A stretch of 64,000 nucleotides of DNA. It comes from Cheiracanthium punctorium. Taxonomy: Eukaryota > Arthropoda > Arachnida > Araneae > Cheiracanthiidae. A program made the translations under genes and the position numbers. Each line of letters starts with the position of its first letter. Position 1 is the first letter of the stretch. The notes below the pieces were generated by a model. That model was not told the DNA's origin, made no database searches, and saw nothing but the letters and a program-made list of their open reading frames with translations. This document shows positions 20,640 to 31,734 of this stretch, in pieces. The DNA lies in contig JAWZYV010013139.1 of NCBI GenBank assembly GCA_038373885.1, positions 248,001 through 312,000 of the forward strand, in the 5' to 3' direction.

Positions 20640-21520
20640 AGGAAATCGTTTTTACGGAGCAGAAGGCGATGCGGCGTAGCGCAATCTAGGGGCGAGTTTT
20701 AGCAAAACGGATACGGCGAAAATATTCTTCGCATTCAGATATCGATGAATACGAAATTTCAGGACGATCGGCTGGACAGCCCTGAAGTTCATGTGTTGAC
20801 ACGACATCTAGTGTCAAGTTATAGGAAAATGGATCGTGCCATACTCTTCCCCGTGTTCAAATATCTATGTATACCTATTTTCATAGCGATCATTCGCACA
20901 GTCAAGAAGTGATACACTGCAGGGCCATCTAGTGGTTAATTAAAGTAATGATTTGCTACAGCGTCGTCATATGGCGAGTTATAGCAAAATGGATAACGAC
21001 AAAATATTCTCATTGTTCAAATAGCTATGTGTACTGATTTTCATAGCCAACGTTTGAATGGTCAAAAATTAGTCTGCTGCAGCGTCATCTAGTGGCGAGT
21101 TAAAATAATAATGCATTGCAGTGCCATCTAGTGGTGAGTAACATCAAAAGTAACACAGTTAGAATATATTTTTCGTGCTCAAATGTGTAAGTATAAAAAT
21201 TTTTATGCCGATCGATCGAACGGTATAGAAGTTGATGCGTTGCAGCGCTATTTAGCGGTAAGTTACAGCAAATGGACAGTGAAAAATATTCTCCGTGTTC
21301 TAATATCCGCATGTACCAAATTTCATCGAAATTGGTTGGACGATATTCGCATAGCAAACGGCTAAACGGAATAGAATTCGACGTTCTGCTGCGCCACCTA
21401 GTGGCAAGTTAGAGGAAAACGGATTGCATAAAAACCTTCTCCATGGTTAAAGACTTAGGTGAACTAAATTTCATGGTGATCGGTGAAACGGTGCTGGAGT
21501 TTTTCAACCTCCTACACACA
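20640..21520. repeat. Decayed tandem units with GCCATCTAGTGG motifs
   Basis: Units repeat the order GCAGCGCCATCTAGTGGCGA, GTTATAGCAAAATGGAT, AATATTCTCCGTGTTCAAAT, then AAATTTCATAGCGATCG and a variable end. Good motif copies lie at 20924-20935, 21084-21095 (one mismatch), 21123-21134 and 21393-21404; weaker ones at about 20685, 20806, 20966 and 21247. On the minus strand the motif reads CCACTAGATGGC or CCACTAGGTGGC, fitting the CTCF core consensus. Binding is inferred, not shown. Confidence 0.75.
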
Positions 21521-21560
21521 TACCAACATTCATTTTTATCTATAACCAATCTTATTATAT

Positions 21561-24461
21561 ATACCAGTCTCAGGTAAAATCCAGTTTCAAATCTAAGCCT
21601 CGCCAAAGTGCCAGCATACGCCATTTTGCAAGAGTTTTTTCAGGGAATCATTCGAAGCATTGACTTAGCAGCAATCAAAATGGGAAATGGTTCGACCGCC
21701 AGGCATTTATTTGAAAAGTGGATTCCCTTAATACAGCCGCATTTTTTAAATTATCAACTATAACATGTTTTATTCATCGTTACCTCGATGTACTAAATGC
21801 GAAGATTTCAATTATCTGAAATTTGGCGGATTTCCCCCAAGTTAAATCAATGTACTCAATTGGCGAGAATTCTGAAGCTACATCGCTTGAAATGCCCTAA
21901 TAACTGCATTATTTCTGCACGGATAGTTAAAATTTAATGCTGTATTCTAAGAAAACCTATACACTTGTTTTCAAAAATGCCATTCCCTTAAGCTCTCAGT
22001 AAATTGCGCCAAAAAGCCTAAAACTGTGCAAACCGCTAGAACTCACTTTCTAAAAATCGGCCTATCAGCCATTTTATTTTTCGCCAAACTAAAAAAAATT
22101 ACATATTAGTCTCGGAAATCTTCGATCCTCATTGTTTTGCCTATAAAACATTTCATTCCTGCTCTCATTTCTTATGCGCACACAATATTATAATTAAAAA
22201 AAATAACCTTACAAATATAAACTAAAAAAATCATTATTATTCATTTATTATTCTATTATTATTCTATTAAGAATTTAAAACATTTTAATCGGCAAAATCG
22301 CCACGCATGGCAACCAAGATGCTTATTTCACACACTTTTTTCACTACAGGGGTTATAATTACGTAAAGCTTTCTGCGTGGAGAACATAAAAAATCTCTTA
22401 AATTCCGGGAACGGGTGGACTTTCAAAGTTTTAAAGTGGACTATCATTTATTCTATATTATTTTACATATCTGTGTAAAATTTCAGGCTGACAGGTCCAT
22501 TTTTGTGGAATTGTATACTACCCAAATCAACAAATTGACAAACAGAATTTCATTTTTATTTATAAGATAACCTACGCTTGTTTTTAAAAATACCCTCTCA
22601 TTAAATTGCGCCAAACGCTAGAATCATAGAAAATCTGACACACTTACAGATTTTAAATACGCACTAAAGTGCTATATATAAAAAGAGTTATAATCCACGG
22701 GTCTTCCCTATTTTCGTTCCTTCTTTCATTAAGTTGGAAAGTGTTATTCATGAATGTGATTAAACAAAATTAAAATTGATATTTCTAACATCCTTTTTTC
22801 TGGATGTAATACATTAGAAATAGATGCAAAAAAGCTGCTCAGAAAAATGCACAATTCCAACTGAATATAAATTTCAAAAACTTATACGCAGGTGTATTCA
22901 TAACCCAAATAGCAAACGATTAAATTGCAATAAATAGCGCCAAGCTTTAGAATCCTCCTCAAAATCGCACATCAACCCCTTTTATTTTTCGTCCAATTAA
23001 AAAGTTGCACATTTATTTTCGGAAAATTTCCAAATTCTGTTTTTCTTTTGAGTATAAATCATTTCATTCCCGCTCTGATTTCACATGCACACGATACTTT
23101 AATTTAAAAACAACCTTACAAATAATCTAGTCAAAATAGAAATAATCGTTATTCTTTTATTTTTACTTCAAGAGTCTGAATCATTTAATGAACTGCCGAA
23201 TTTGGCAACCTAGATAAGCTTAATCGTCGCTTAATGCACAATGGGTTACAATTACGAAATGGCGGAAAGCAAAAATTAGCCTTTTGCGATACGTTTTTAT
23301 CGATATTTCCTAAAATAGTTCGAATTTTGAAAAAATCGCTTCGACGTGTGCCGGGACCTGTCATGGAGAATTTCCGTTCAAAATTTGGTAGGTCTACGAT
23401 CACCCGTTTGCGAGCTACGCGAGACACAGACAAACAAACTAACAGTTTACACACAAGATACCAGTCTCAAATAAAATCCAGTTTCAAATCTAAGCCTCGC
23501 GAAAGTGCCAACATACACCATTTTGCAAGAGTTTTTTCAGGGAATCATTCGCAGCATTGACTTAGCAGCAATCAATTTTGGAAATGGTTCGGCCATCAAA
23601 AAGTAAAGCACGCATTTATTTGAAAAGCCGCATTCTTTAGCCGCATTTTTTAAATTATCAGCTATATAACGTGTTTTATTCATCGTTACTCCGATGTACT
23701 ATATGCGAAGATTTCAATTATCTGAAATTTGGTGGAATTCCCCCAACTTAAATCAATGCACTCAATTGGCGAGAATGCTGAAGATAGATCGCTTGAAATC
23801 ACTTAATAACTGCATTATTTCCTCACGGATCATTAAAATTTAACGCTGTATTCTAATAAAACCTTTGCACTTGTTTTCAAAAATCCGTTTCCTTAAGCTC
23901 TCAGTAAATTGCGCCAAGCCGGAAACTGTGCAAACCGCTAGAACTCACTAACTCGGCATTTCAGCCATTTTATTTTTTCGCCAAACTAAAAAATTTTAAC
24001 ATATTAGCCTCGGAAATCTTGAATTCTTATTGTTTTGCGTATAAAACATTTCATTCCTGCTCCGATTTCCCATGCACACGATATTATAATTAAAAAAAAA
24101 TATCCTTACGAATATAAACTAACAAAAAAATCATTATTATTCTTTTATTTTTACTTTGAGAATTTAAAACATTTTATTCGGCAAAATCGCCACACATGGC
24201 AACCACGATCCTTATTTCACACTTTTTTCACTACAGGGGTTACAATTACGGAAAGCTTTTTGCGTGGAGAACATAAAAAAATCTCTTAAATTCTGGGAAC
24301 GGGTGGACTTTCAAATTTTTAAAGCGGACTATGATTTATTCGATATTATTTTACATATCTGTGCAAAAATTTCAGGCTGATTGGTCCATTTTTGTGGATT
24401 TGTATACGAATCAAATCCACAAACAAACAAACAAACAGAATTTCATTTTTATTTATAAGGA
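21561..24461. repeat. Large direct repeats (~1 kb) inside the Helitron
   Basis: 21561-22567 and 23458-24461 align end to end, from CCAGTCTC...AAATCCAGTTTCAAATCTAA to ACAGAATTTCATTTTTATTT, with ~90% similarity by eye. The segment between them (22568-23457) is a more diverged third copy sharing CCTTTTATTTTTCG, ATTTCATTCC.GCTC.GATTTC and the ending with CAAACAAACTAACA. Each has a GCCAAATGGCAACC-type box in the middle. Confidence 0.82.
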
Positions 24462-24469
24462 TGTATTAT

Positions 24470-24965
24470 AGAATACTCTCGTATGGCCAGTATTGATTTT
24501 GAGGTTTTTAGAACGTATAGTCTTTTTACAGGGGTACAAAAAGAAATATTTTGCATTATGGCCTATGGACGGAAATTCTTGAAAGTGCGCTATCGTCTAA
24601 ACGGTGCATTCCATGGTTCGCAAATTGGGTATGTATGTTATAGGTTACGGTCTCATCCCCTGCTGGTTAATATGACATAGATTTTGATGAGTGTAGAGCT
24701 GATAGTTTGTTGGCAGGGTTGAAAAAAGAATTCTTATGCATTATGGCCTATCGACGCAAATCATTTAAAGTGTGCTGATATCTAAAAGGTGTGTTCGAAT
24801 AAGTTCAAATTGGCTATGTATGTTTAAGGTCACTGTCTAAATACGTACTTTGATTTTCGTGTATGTAGAGCTTACAGCGTTTGTACAAGGCTACGAAAAA
24901 GGAATCCTGGTACATTACGGCCTATAGATGGAAATTCTTGAATATACGGTTGGAAAATTTTGTGG
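24470..24965 (+). repeat. Type A/B-like 173-bp-unit repeats, three diverged copies
   Basis: GCATTATGGCCTATGG, GCATTATGGCCTATCG and ACATTACGGCCTATAG recur about 180 bp apart, each after an ACAGGG.TACAAAAA-like block and before GAAATTCTTGAA. This is the repeat unit of type A without the terminal hairpins. Confidence 0.75.
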
Positions 24966-24969
24966 TGAA

Positions 24970-26990
24970 TTTGCTATTCCACTTAACGGGTTCGACTATA
25001 ATAACTTTTTATTAAAATGCAACTTGCATACACTCAATCCTGCTTAATGGAATATCGGTTAAAAATACCCCGCCTAATGTGGTAATTTCAGTGTACCAAG
25101 CCGTAATGAATTACACTGGTCAACAAAAAAAAAAAAAAAAAAAAAAAAAATGGGTGGGGGGTTCTGTTCTCATGCTTCGATTCTGATTCTAGACATTGAA
25201 AAACACTTAAATTTTCATTTTTAGTTCTTAAAGTTTGCTTTTGTCTGATTTACGTCGATAAGTATATTTTAATTTATTTCATAAACGAAAGATGGCAGCA
25301 CTTTGATTAACCCAAAAGTAAACTATATTATTATTTGTAACTCTGTAGTATTGCTTGTAGTATTATTTGCAATAATATTTGTACCATTATTATTTGTTCA
25401 TACGAGCATAAAAGAAATACGAAAAATATTCACTTTCAGACATTAATTTCTTATTATTTTACATTTATATGTTATTGTTTATCACAAATCTTGAATAAAA
25501 AAGACTTTTATATCCAGCAAAAACTTTTCTGATCATAATTTAGAGTGGAATTATTAAAAAAATATATAAAAATCAGTAGTTTTTGCCAAAAAATTGAAAA
25601 ATTACTTTAATTTCTACAAAAGCAAACTTTCATAAAAAAAAAAAAAATTTCCTTAGTCTTTTGCATAGGATAAACTAAAATTTAAGATGTAAAGTCAGAC
25701 CTAAAAATCGTGTTCACCGGTGTTATCAACATGATCCCGATAACGAAAGATCACTCTTAATGTAATAATTTTTCAATGTACCAAGTAGTAATAAATTGTC
25801 AACATGATTCCGGATAATTAAATATCCCGCTTAATGTGATAATTTCCCAATGTACCAAGCCGTAATGAGTTATCAACATGGTCCCCGATAACGAAAGATC
25901 CCTCTTAATATAATAATTTTTCAATGAACCAAGAAGTAATGAATTCTCAGCATGATCCCGGATAATGGACTATATATCCCTCTAAATGTAAAAATTTTTC
26001 AATGTACCAAGCCGTAATGAGTTATCAACATGGTCCCCGATAACGAAAGATCCCTCTTAATATAATAATTTTTCAATGAACTAAGAAGTAATGAATTCTC
26101 AGCATGATCCCGGATAATGGACTATATATCCCTCTAAATGTAAAAATTTTTCAATGTACCAAGCCGTAATGAGTTATCAACATGGTCCCCGATAACGAAA
26201 GATCCCTCTTAATATAATAATTTTTCAATGAACCAAGAAGTAATGAATTCTCAGCATGATCCCGGATAATGGACTATATATCCCTCTAAATGTAAAAATT
26301 TTTCAATGTACCAAGCCGTAATGAGTTATCAACATGGTCCCCGATAACGAAAGATCCCTCTTAATATAATAATTTTTCAATGAACCAAGAAGTAATGAAT
26401 TCTCAGCATTATCCCGGATAATGGACTATATATCCCTCTAAATGTAAAAATTTTTCAATGTACCAAGCCGTAATGAGTTATCAACATGGTCCCCGATAAC
26501 GAAAGATCCCTCTTAATATAATAATTTTTCAATGAACTAAGAAGTAATGAATTCTCAGCATGATCCCGGATAATGGACTATATATCCCTCTAAATGTAAA
26601 AATTTTTCAATGTACCAAGCTGTAATGAATTATCAACATAATCTCTGATAATGAAATATCCCCTTAATATAATTATTTTTCAATGTACCAATCCGTTATG
26701 AATTTTCGGCATGTGATCCCGGATAATGGACTATATATCCCTCTTAATATAGTAATTTTTCAATGCACCAAGCCGTAATGAATTGTCAGCATGATCTCGG
26801 ATAATGGACCACGTAATAATTTTTTAATGTACCAAGCCGTAATGAATTGTCAGCATGATCCCGGAAAATGGAGTATGTATCCCTCTTAATGTAATAATTT
26901 TTCAATGTATCTCAAGCCGTAATGAATTGTTAACATCATCTCGGATAATGGAATATCCCGCTTATTAGAATAATTTTACTTGGTAAATGA
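24970..26990. repeat. Satellite array with 76-bp monomer and 152-bp higher-order unit
   Basis: The monomer reads TGTACCAAGCCGTAATGA, ATTATCAACATGATCCCGGA, TAATGGA..ATATCCC.CTTAATGTAATAATTTTTCAA. In 25854-26613 two monomer types alternate as a 152-bp dimer: ACCAAGCCGTAATGAG starts at 25854, 26006, 26158, 26310 and 26462, each exactly 152 bp apart, with almost no differences. Monomers on both sides are diverged. The array is interrupted by the transposon at 25114-25722. Confidence 0.95.
25114..25722. mobile_element. CACTG-ended TIR element in the satellite (CMC/CACTA-like)
   Basis: It begins CACTGGTCAAC and ends GTTCACCGGTG, flanked by TTA on both sides (25111-25113, 25723-25725). Removing 609 bp plus one TTA restores the monomer GAATTATCAAC, which neighbouring monomers show intact. 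An A run follows the left end. The interior (AAAATTTAAGATGTAAAGTC and similar) has no long frame. The 3-bp target and CAC start point to CACTA/CMC, tentatively. Confidence 0.85.
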
Positions 26991-27407
26991 GCTTTTACAT
27001 TAAGCGAATTCGACTGTAATTAGACTTTGAGAGTAACTTTTAAGATGAAAATTCAAGCTTGATATTTTTTTCTGTATTACGAGTATAGCATAACTCACAT
27101 AACTCATAATAAGGTTGTATAGAAAATAACAGAAAGCTCAGCAAGGTTCCAAACAAAATAAATTGAAATATGTTTTAAACTTTCTTTATAAAAGAAACGT
27201 TAAGAAAAGACTCAAACGCTTCTTTGAAAAATTTAATAATCCCCATTGTACAGGAATATTTCTACTTAACGCGTTGCGCCATCTAGTAAATCGAGGCAAT
27301 AAAATTGCAAGTAACCGAATATGAAAATTATACTCCTAATGTACAAAAGTTTTGTCTTATTTCAAATTAAAGCTAACTCCAATTCGCGCTTACAAAGTTA
27401 GTGGCCT
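26991..27407. other. Unassigned AT-rich stretch
   Basis: Nothing coding. One isolated GCGCCATCTAGTAAATCG at about 27283 resembles the motif in the Helitron repeats. Confidence 0.4.
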
Positions 27408-27570
27408 AAATTAATTCATTTTGCTAGCTGGAGTGCTTTAGTAGAGATCTGCTTAATAAATAGCGATAAAGCCATGCTAATTGGAGGTTGCTGAAGGGAT
27501 ATTTTGAAAGACGTCGGCTATACCCGTGAGCTTTTAATTAGATGGTTAAGTTAGAGATGCGAAGCATGTG
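27408..27570 (+). repeat. Dispersed module M, copy 3
   Basis: CTGCTTAATAAATAGCGATA, AAGCCATGCTAATTGGAGG, CTGAAGGGATATTTTGAAAG, ACGTCGGCTATACCCGTGAG, TTTTAATTAGATGG. Ordered blocks are shared with the copies near 20.1 and 32.5 kb. Confidence 0.45.
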
Positions 27571-28043
27571 TTTTAGCGTAGACTTGTTATCTTAGCGTGG
27601 GAGATGCCAGGTTTGTTCATAATGTTGAGGTAAGGCCTTCATGCTTTCGATAGTTTTAGCTGATTAAGTTTAAAGGAGAAGTGAAAGTTAAATGAGTGAT
27701 TCTGGATTTCTCATGTTTTGATACCAGTACGGTATTAAATTAGGGCCGAAAATACCATGTTCATCTTATCTCCAGAGATATTCGGGTTTTAAGTCTGACT
27801 GATGGAAATTTCTCATCGTAAAGAGAAAGCACTAAATCTTGACAGTTGCACAGTTATTTTATGTTATTGTTTTAACAATTTCTGAACAATTAAAAATGTT
27901 TATATGTTTATTAAATCTTTATAATATTCGAAAAATGTTTATAAAAACTTTGGATGGTTTGTTTGTCCATAGGCCGAAATGCACACATTTTTACGAACTT
28001 TATACATACATGCTATTGCTATGTACTGTATCATGCACATATT

Positions 28044-28814
28044 GGGTGCATTCGTAAACGACAAACTCGTTACACGAGTTTTCGTAAGAAAACTGGAATG
28101 CGTGTGTTTAGTGCTGTCATTGGGTATCAATTTCTTTTGACTTTACGAACAACTTCAGTTTATTTAGTTTCCTCTCCTAGGAGAAGGGTTTGTTTACAAT
28201 TCGCGAATGCGTTAATTTTGCTGAGGAGAGTTTCTAGTGCATACTCAATATAAAATCAACAGGATTTTTAAAAGAAAGAGTGGCCATCATTGAAGTGCAC
28301 AGATCAAAATTTAGAAATTTCAACTTACATTTTTTCAAAAGTATTTAGCAAGAGAAGTTCAAATTTCGCTAATAACGGTTTAAATCAATTTCAATCTCAA
28401 CACTAAAACATGCATTTTTGAATTTACTAAAATGAAAAATACAAGAAAATGACTACCTTTGAAAAATTATGTACCTTCGTAGCAGTTTCTAACGAATGCA
28501 CGAATTTCCTGCTCGAAAAAATAATATTTGCAGCTTTAGCAAACTTAAAATTCTTTTCATAACAACATACTTTTCCATAACAACGGACGCCATTTCTAAA
28601 AAAAAAAAAAAAAAAAACGCGCAGCAAGTAATCTTCTCAACAAACTCAATGAAACTAATCCGTGCTCAGTTTACTTCGCTTGAAACTAATCGCACTCAGT
28701 TTTGTATACGAACGCTCTAGTTTTTAAACTGAATGTATTCAGTTTCCTTTACGGACACCTTAGATAGAAACTCGTTGCACGAGTGCAACTCGTTTGGCGT
28801 TTACGAATGAGGCC
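28044..28814. mobile_element. TIR element, PIF/Harbinger-like (non-autonomous)
   Basis: It begins GGGTGCATTCGTAAACGAC and ends with the inverse of GGCCTCATTCGTAAACGCC, flanked by ATT on each side (28041-28043, 28815-28817). Just inside both ends are hairpins around ACTCGT...ACGAGT. The interior has an 18-A run near 28600 and no transposase frame. A GG-starting TIR with a 3-bp AT-only target suggests PIF/Harbinger, but the standard target is TWA, so the class is tentative. Confidence 0.75.
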
Positions 28815-29580
28815 ATTGAAAAGATGAATTACAAGAAACCATAACTAGAAATCTCGTCATTAACACTAACTTTGTTGAGAATAGAGTCAGGAAACTTGGT
28901 TCTACTTGTTAACGGTTGGATTCAAAATGATGACTGTGGTGGAGTGAAAACAGCAGTAAAATATAATTTTGAGACTGTTTCCATGGGAAGACCACACAAG
29001 TGGACAGTAAATTAGAAGAGGCGCCAGGCAATGGACAGTCTGGACACTATAGCACAATGAACTGTCAACGTTAAAATATTTATGGCCGAAAATGATATGC
29101 AAATTTGGCGGGGTACGTTACCCCGATGTCACGCCTACATGTCCGGGATTCGACGAGGGGATGCATTAATTCCCCGATACGAACAAATGAGAAACTCCAG
29201 CCAATGATGTAAGAGGGGGTAAGAAAAAAGGAAACAGCCCCGTGGGAGAAAAAAAAAAGAAGAGAGGACGAGCGGGCTTCAGAAGCAGAAGAGAGTTTGG
29301 AGAAGGTGTGAACGGGCTTAAAAATCAGTGTGTGCTTCGAATCAGTGTGATGAAGTTGTGTTCAAAAAAAAAAAAAAAAGGAATCAGTGTTGCTTGGTGA
29401 TGGCCTAAGAGAAAGAAAGCGGTCCCAATAGTGCACGCGTCGATCGTGCCCTGCGTAAAGATGGCTACCTCATCATAATGGTGAATATCAAAAGTATTTA
29501 TTTCATAATGGTGTGTCAAACCTTTTGTGGATACTCTTTATCCTCCAAAACCACATCTCCCCAGACACTTTATGATTTTA
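28815..29580. other. Less AT-rich segment, possible LTR or old insertion
   Basis: It contains a small hairpin GGGGTACGTTACCCC (about 29110), GATGTCACGCC, purine-rich stretches (AAGAAGAGAGGACGAGCGGG), repeats of AATCAGTGTG and ATAATGGTG, and short A runs. Base composition contrasts with its flanks, like an LTR leader, but I cannot fix TG...CA boundaries or a target duplication. Frames here are short and unremarkable. Confidence 0.3.
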
Positions 29581-30740
29581 ACATTATTTCAATATCGTCT
29601 TTTAATTAATATTATTGGAATGACTAAGAATAAATGGAATTTATTTGCAGTTCATATAGTCTTTAGTTTTTTTAGTGTTTAGGTGTATGTCAATCATTTT
29701 CCTTTTTCAGCGTAATCCTAGGAGTACTTGCCAGGCAGGTTATGCGCGGCACAGTACCACTGTACGATCATCTTTGGCCTTAGTTTTCATCAAATTTTAA
29801 TCATAACAAAATTAAATCCACCACAATGACGAACATTTGTAACATTTGATGAGAGGAATGATGATCATAAAAATTTGAATTATAAATTCTGTTATTCAAA
29901 AATAAAATTATCGCAAAATTAAGTTACATCGTGCGTATCCATTTCTTTTTTCACCTCACAAATAAATTTTCAACAGACTAACACTCTTGGGAATTGCGTT
30001 CCACCCTTAACAAAGTCCGAATCATTACACTTCAATGTTAGAATTATAACCACATCTATCAGATTTAAAAGAAAATCAGATTATAAGAAATCTATCAGAT
30101 TATAAGAAAAACCATGTATTCTTTTAAATTGACCGCCCTGTAGAACAGTTACGTATTTCTTTCAGGGTTACGGGTACCTTATGGTTATTTGACGAACATC
30201 TTACTGATTAATGAAATTTTACAAGTCCAGCTACAGCTTCTTTGAATTTACCCTATACCTTAGTTGAATTTCTTAGAAATATCAAATTCTCAGTTTATTA
30301 AAAACTCATCTATAATATTAGAGTTCAGATAATTTCATCTATTAGCTTGTATTTGTATCTGTTTTCACTAGTTTCCATTTGTACCGTTTTCCTAGACTAG
30401 TTTGTACTTTTCTTATTCTTCTCTACTTCTATTTCTTTCACTTGAACATTAAATAATACAAAGCACGTAAAAAAAGGTGAGGAATCGTACAAATTTTACA
30501 GATCTTCTACAGAAAATTGTGTTTGAGGAGCCAGTATGAAAGATATTAAAAAAAAAAAAAACTCGGCTGATCGAGTCTCGTCAAGGGGGAGACCCCACTG
30601 AACCCCCCTAATTTTTTAGTTTCATTATTGCCATATTAAAACGATATTAATTGACTATGTCATTTTATCGCCCATCTTTCGTGTATTTAGCCGGGTAAAC
30701 CTATGTTGAAATTTTTAGGATTGTAACCAATTTATAGAAA
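29581..30740. other. AT-rich stretch, nothing recognised
   Basis: No array or coding frame. An A run at about 30550 is followed by a short GC-richer tail (GGGGGAGACCCCACTGAACC) that may be a repeat edge. Confidence 0.4.
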
Positions 30741-30920
30741 AATAGATATGATTCATATTCTACAGCTTACAAAATATTGTAACAATAGATTAAAGCTGTT
30801 GTGAACTAATAGTATTTAAATATATGTAAAAAATACATGTGATGCATATTCTACAGCTTAGGAAATATTGTAACAATAGATTAAAGTTGTTGTGAACTAA
30901 TAGTATTTAAATAAACGGAT
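30740..30920. repeat. Tandem duplication, two ~90-bp copies
   Basis: ATTCTACAGCTTA..AAATA then TTGTAACAATAGATTAAAG and GTTGTGAACTAATAGTATTT occur twice, starting near 30757 and 30847. Confidence 0.85.
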
Positions 30921-31734
30921 GAAATTTTTAAACAATCATTTTATCAAATAAATGCAAACTTACGGAGCTTATAGAAAATTGGTAGTTTACGGAACACATA
31001 CTAACATTTTCAGAGGATATTTATTCTTACTTTTATGTTGCATTTTCGTGTCTCATTTTCATGTCAAATTTTCAGAAGGGGGTGAGAGATAAAATGATAA
31101 ACATTATAAGCAATCGTTAATAAAAAAAATTTAGATTTTTGTTTGCCTATATTTTGTTAGATCCTGTTAAGGTTCCATTTGAGCTCTTTAACAACTGAAA
31201 TTAGTAATTTAGATAAACAACAATTATCATGGAATAGGCGTTCATTAATTTTATAAACGTGATATTTGTTAATAACAATAATGCGCATCTTAACAGCACA
31301 TTATGTTTACTGGTGAGAACAAAAATTATATTTCTGTTCAAATGCTAAATGCTAATGCAGTTTTGAAATTTATTTGTGTACTAAAATTATTCATGAAAGA
31401 CCTTACAAAATAAACATAAAAGCTAATTAATAAATATTGAATCACTCTGATTTTATTAATTAGCTGATATCTGATTGATTAAGGAAGGCCTAAACTTTAA
31501 ATCCAACCCTTCAAGCATTTTTATTGACTTTGAAATGAAGACTTTATTTCCAATCACACTTTGCTTGTTTAAATTATTAATAAAATTACAGCTAGATCAC
31601 AGTTTTAAAGCCAATTTATAAGAGATTGGCCCGTGAGTTTTACTTCAAACCATATAAATCACAGATACGTGTTCAAAATTTTCGTAACGAAATAAGTTGA
31701 AAATTCTCATTCAGAAGAGCAAAATGCAGCAGGA
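30921..31734. other. AT-rich stretch, nothing recognised
   Basis: No repeat structure or coding frame supported. Confidence 0.4.

Larger units (their letters stand above)
20493..24461 (-). mobile_element. Non-autonomous Helitron, or several fused at one 3' end
   Basis: Read on the minus strand the 3' end (at 20493) is a hairpin CCCGTGCGAAGAACGGG, 8 nt, then CTAG, the Helitron terminus; the next plus-strand base outward is A. The far end at 24461 reads TCCTTATAAATAAAAATGAA on the minus strand, a TC-starting 5' terminus, and the next plus-strand base is T. A second TC-type end (TCTTATAAATAAAAATGAA) lies at 22567. The interior holds CTCF-like repeats (20640-21520) and ~1-kb direct repeats. No Rep/helicase coding was seen. 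Whether this is one element or nested ones is unsure. Confidence 0.72.

Noticed and set aside
23185..23560. Frames of 89 and 108 codons on opposite strands near 23.2-23.5 kb
   Set aside because: They lie in the repeated Helitron body with no family motif; mutual shadow frames.
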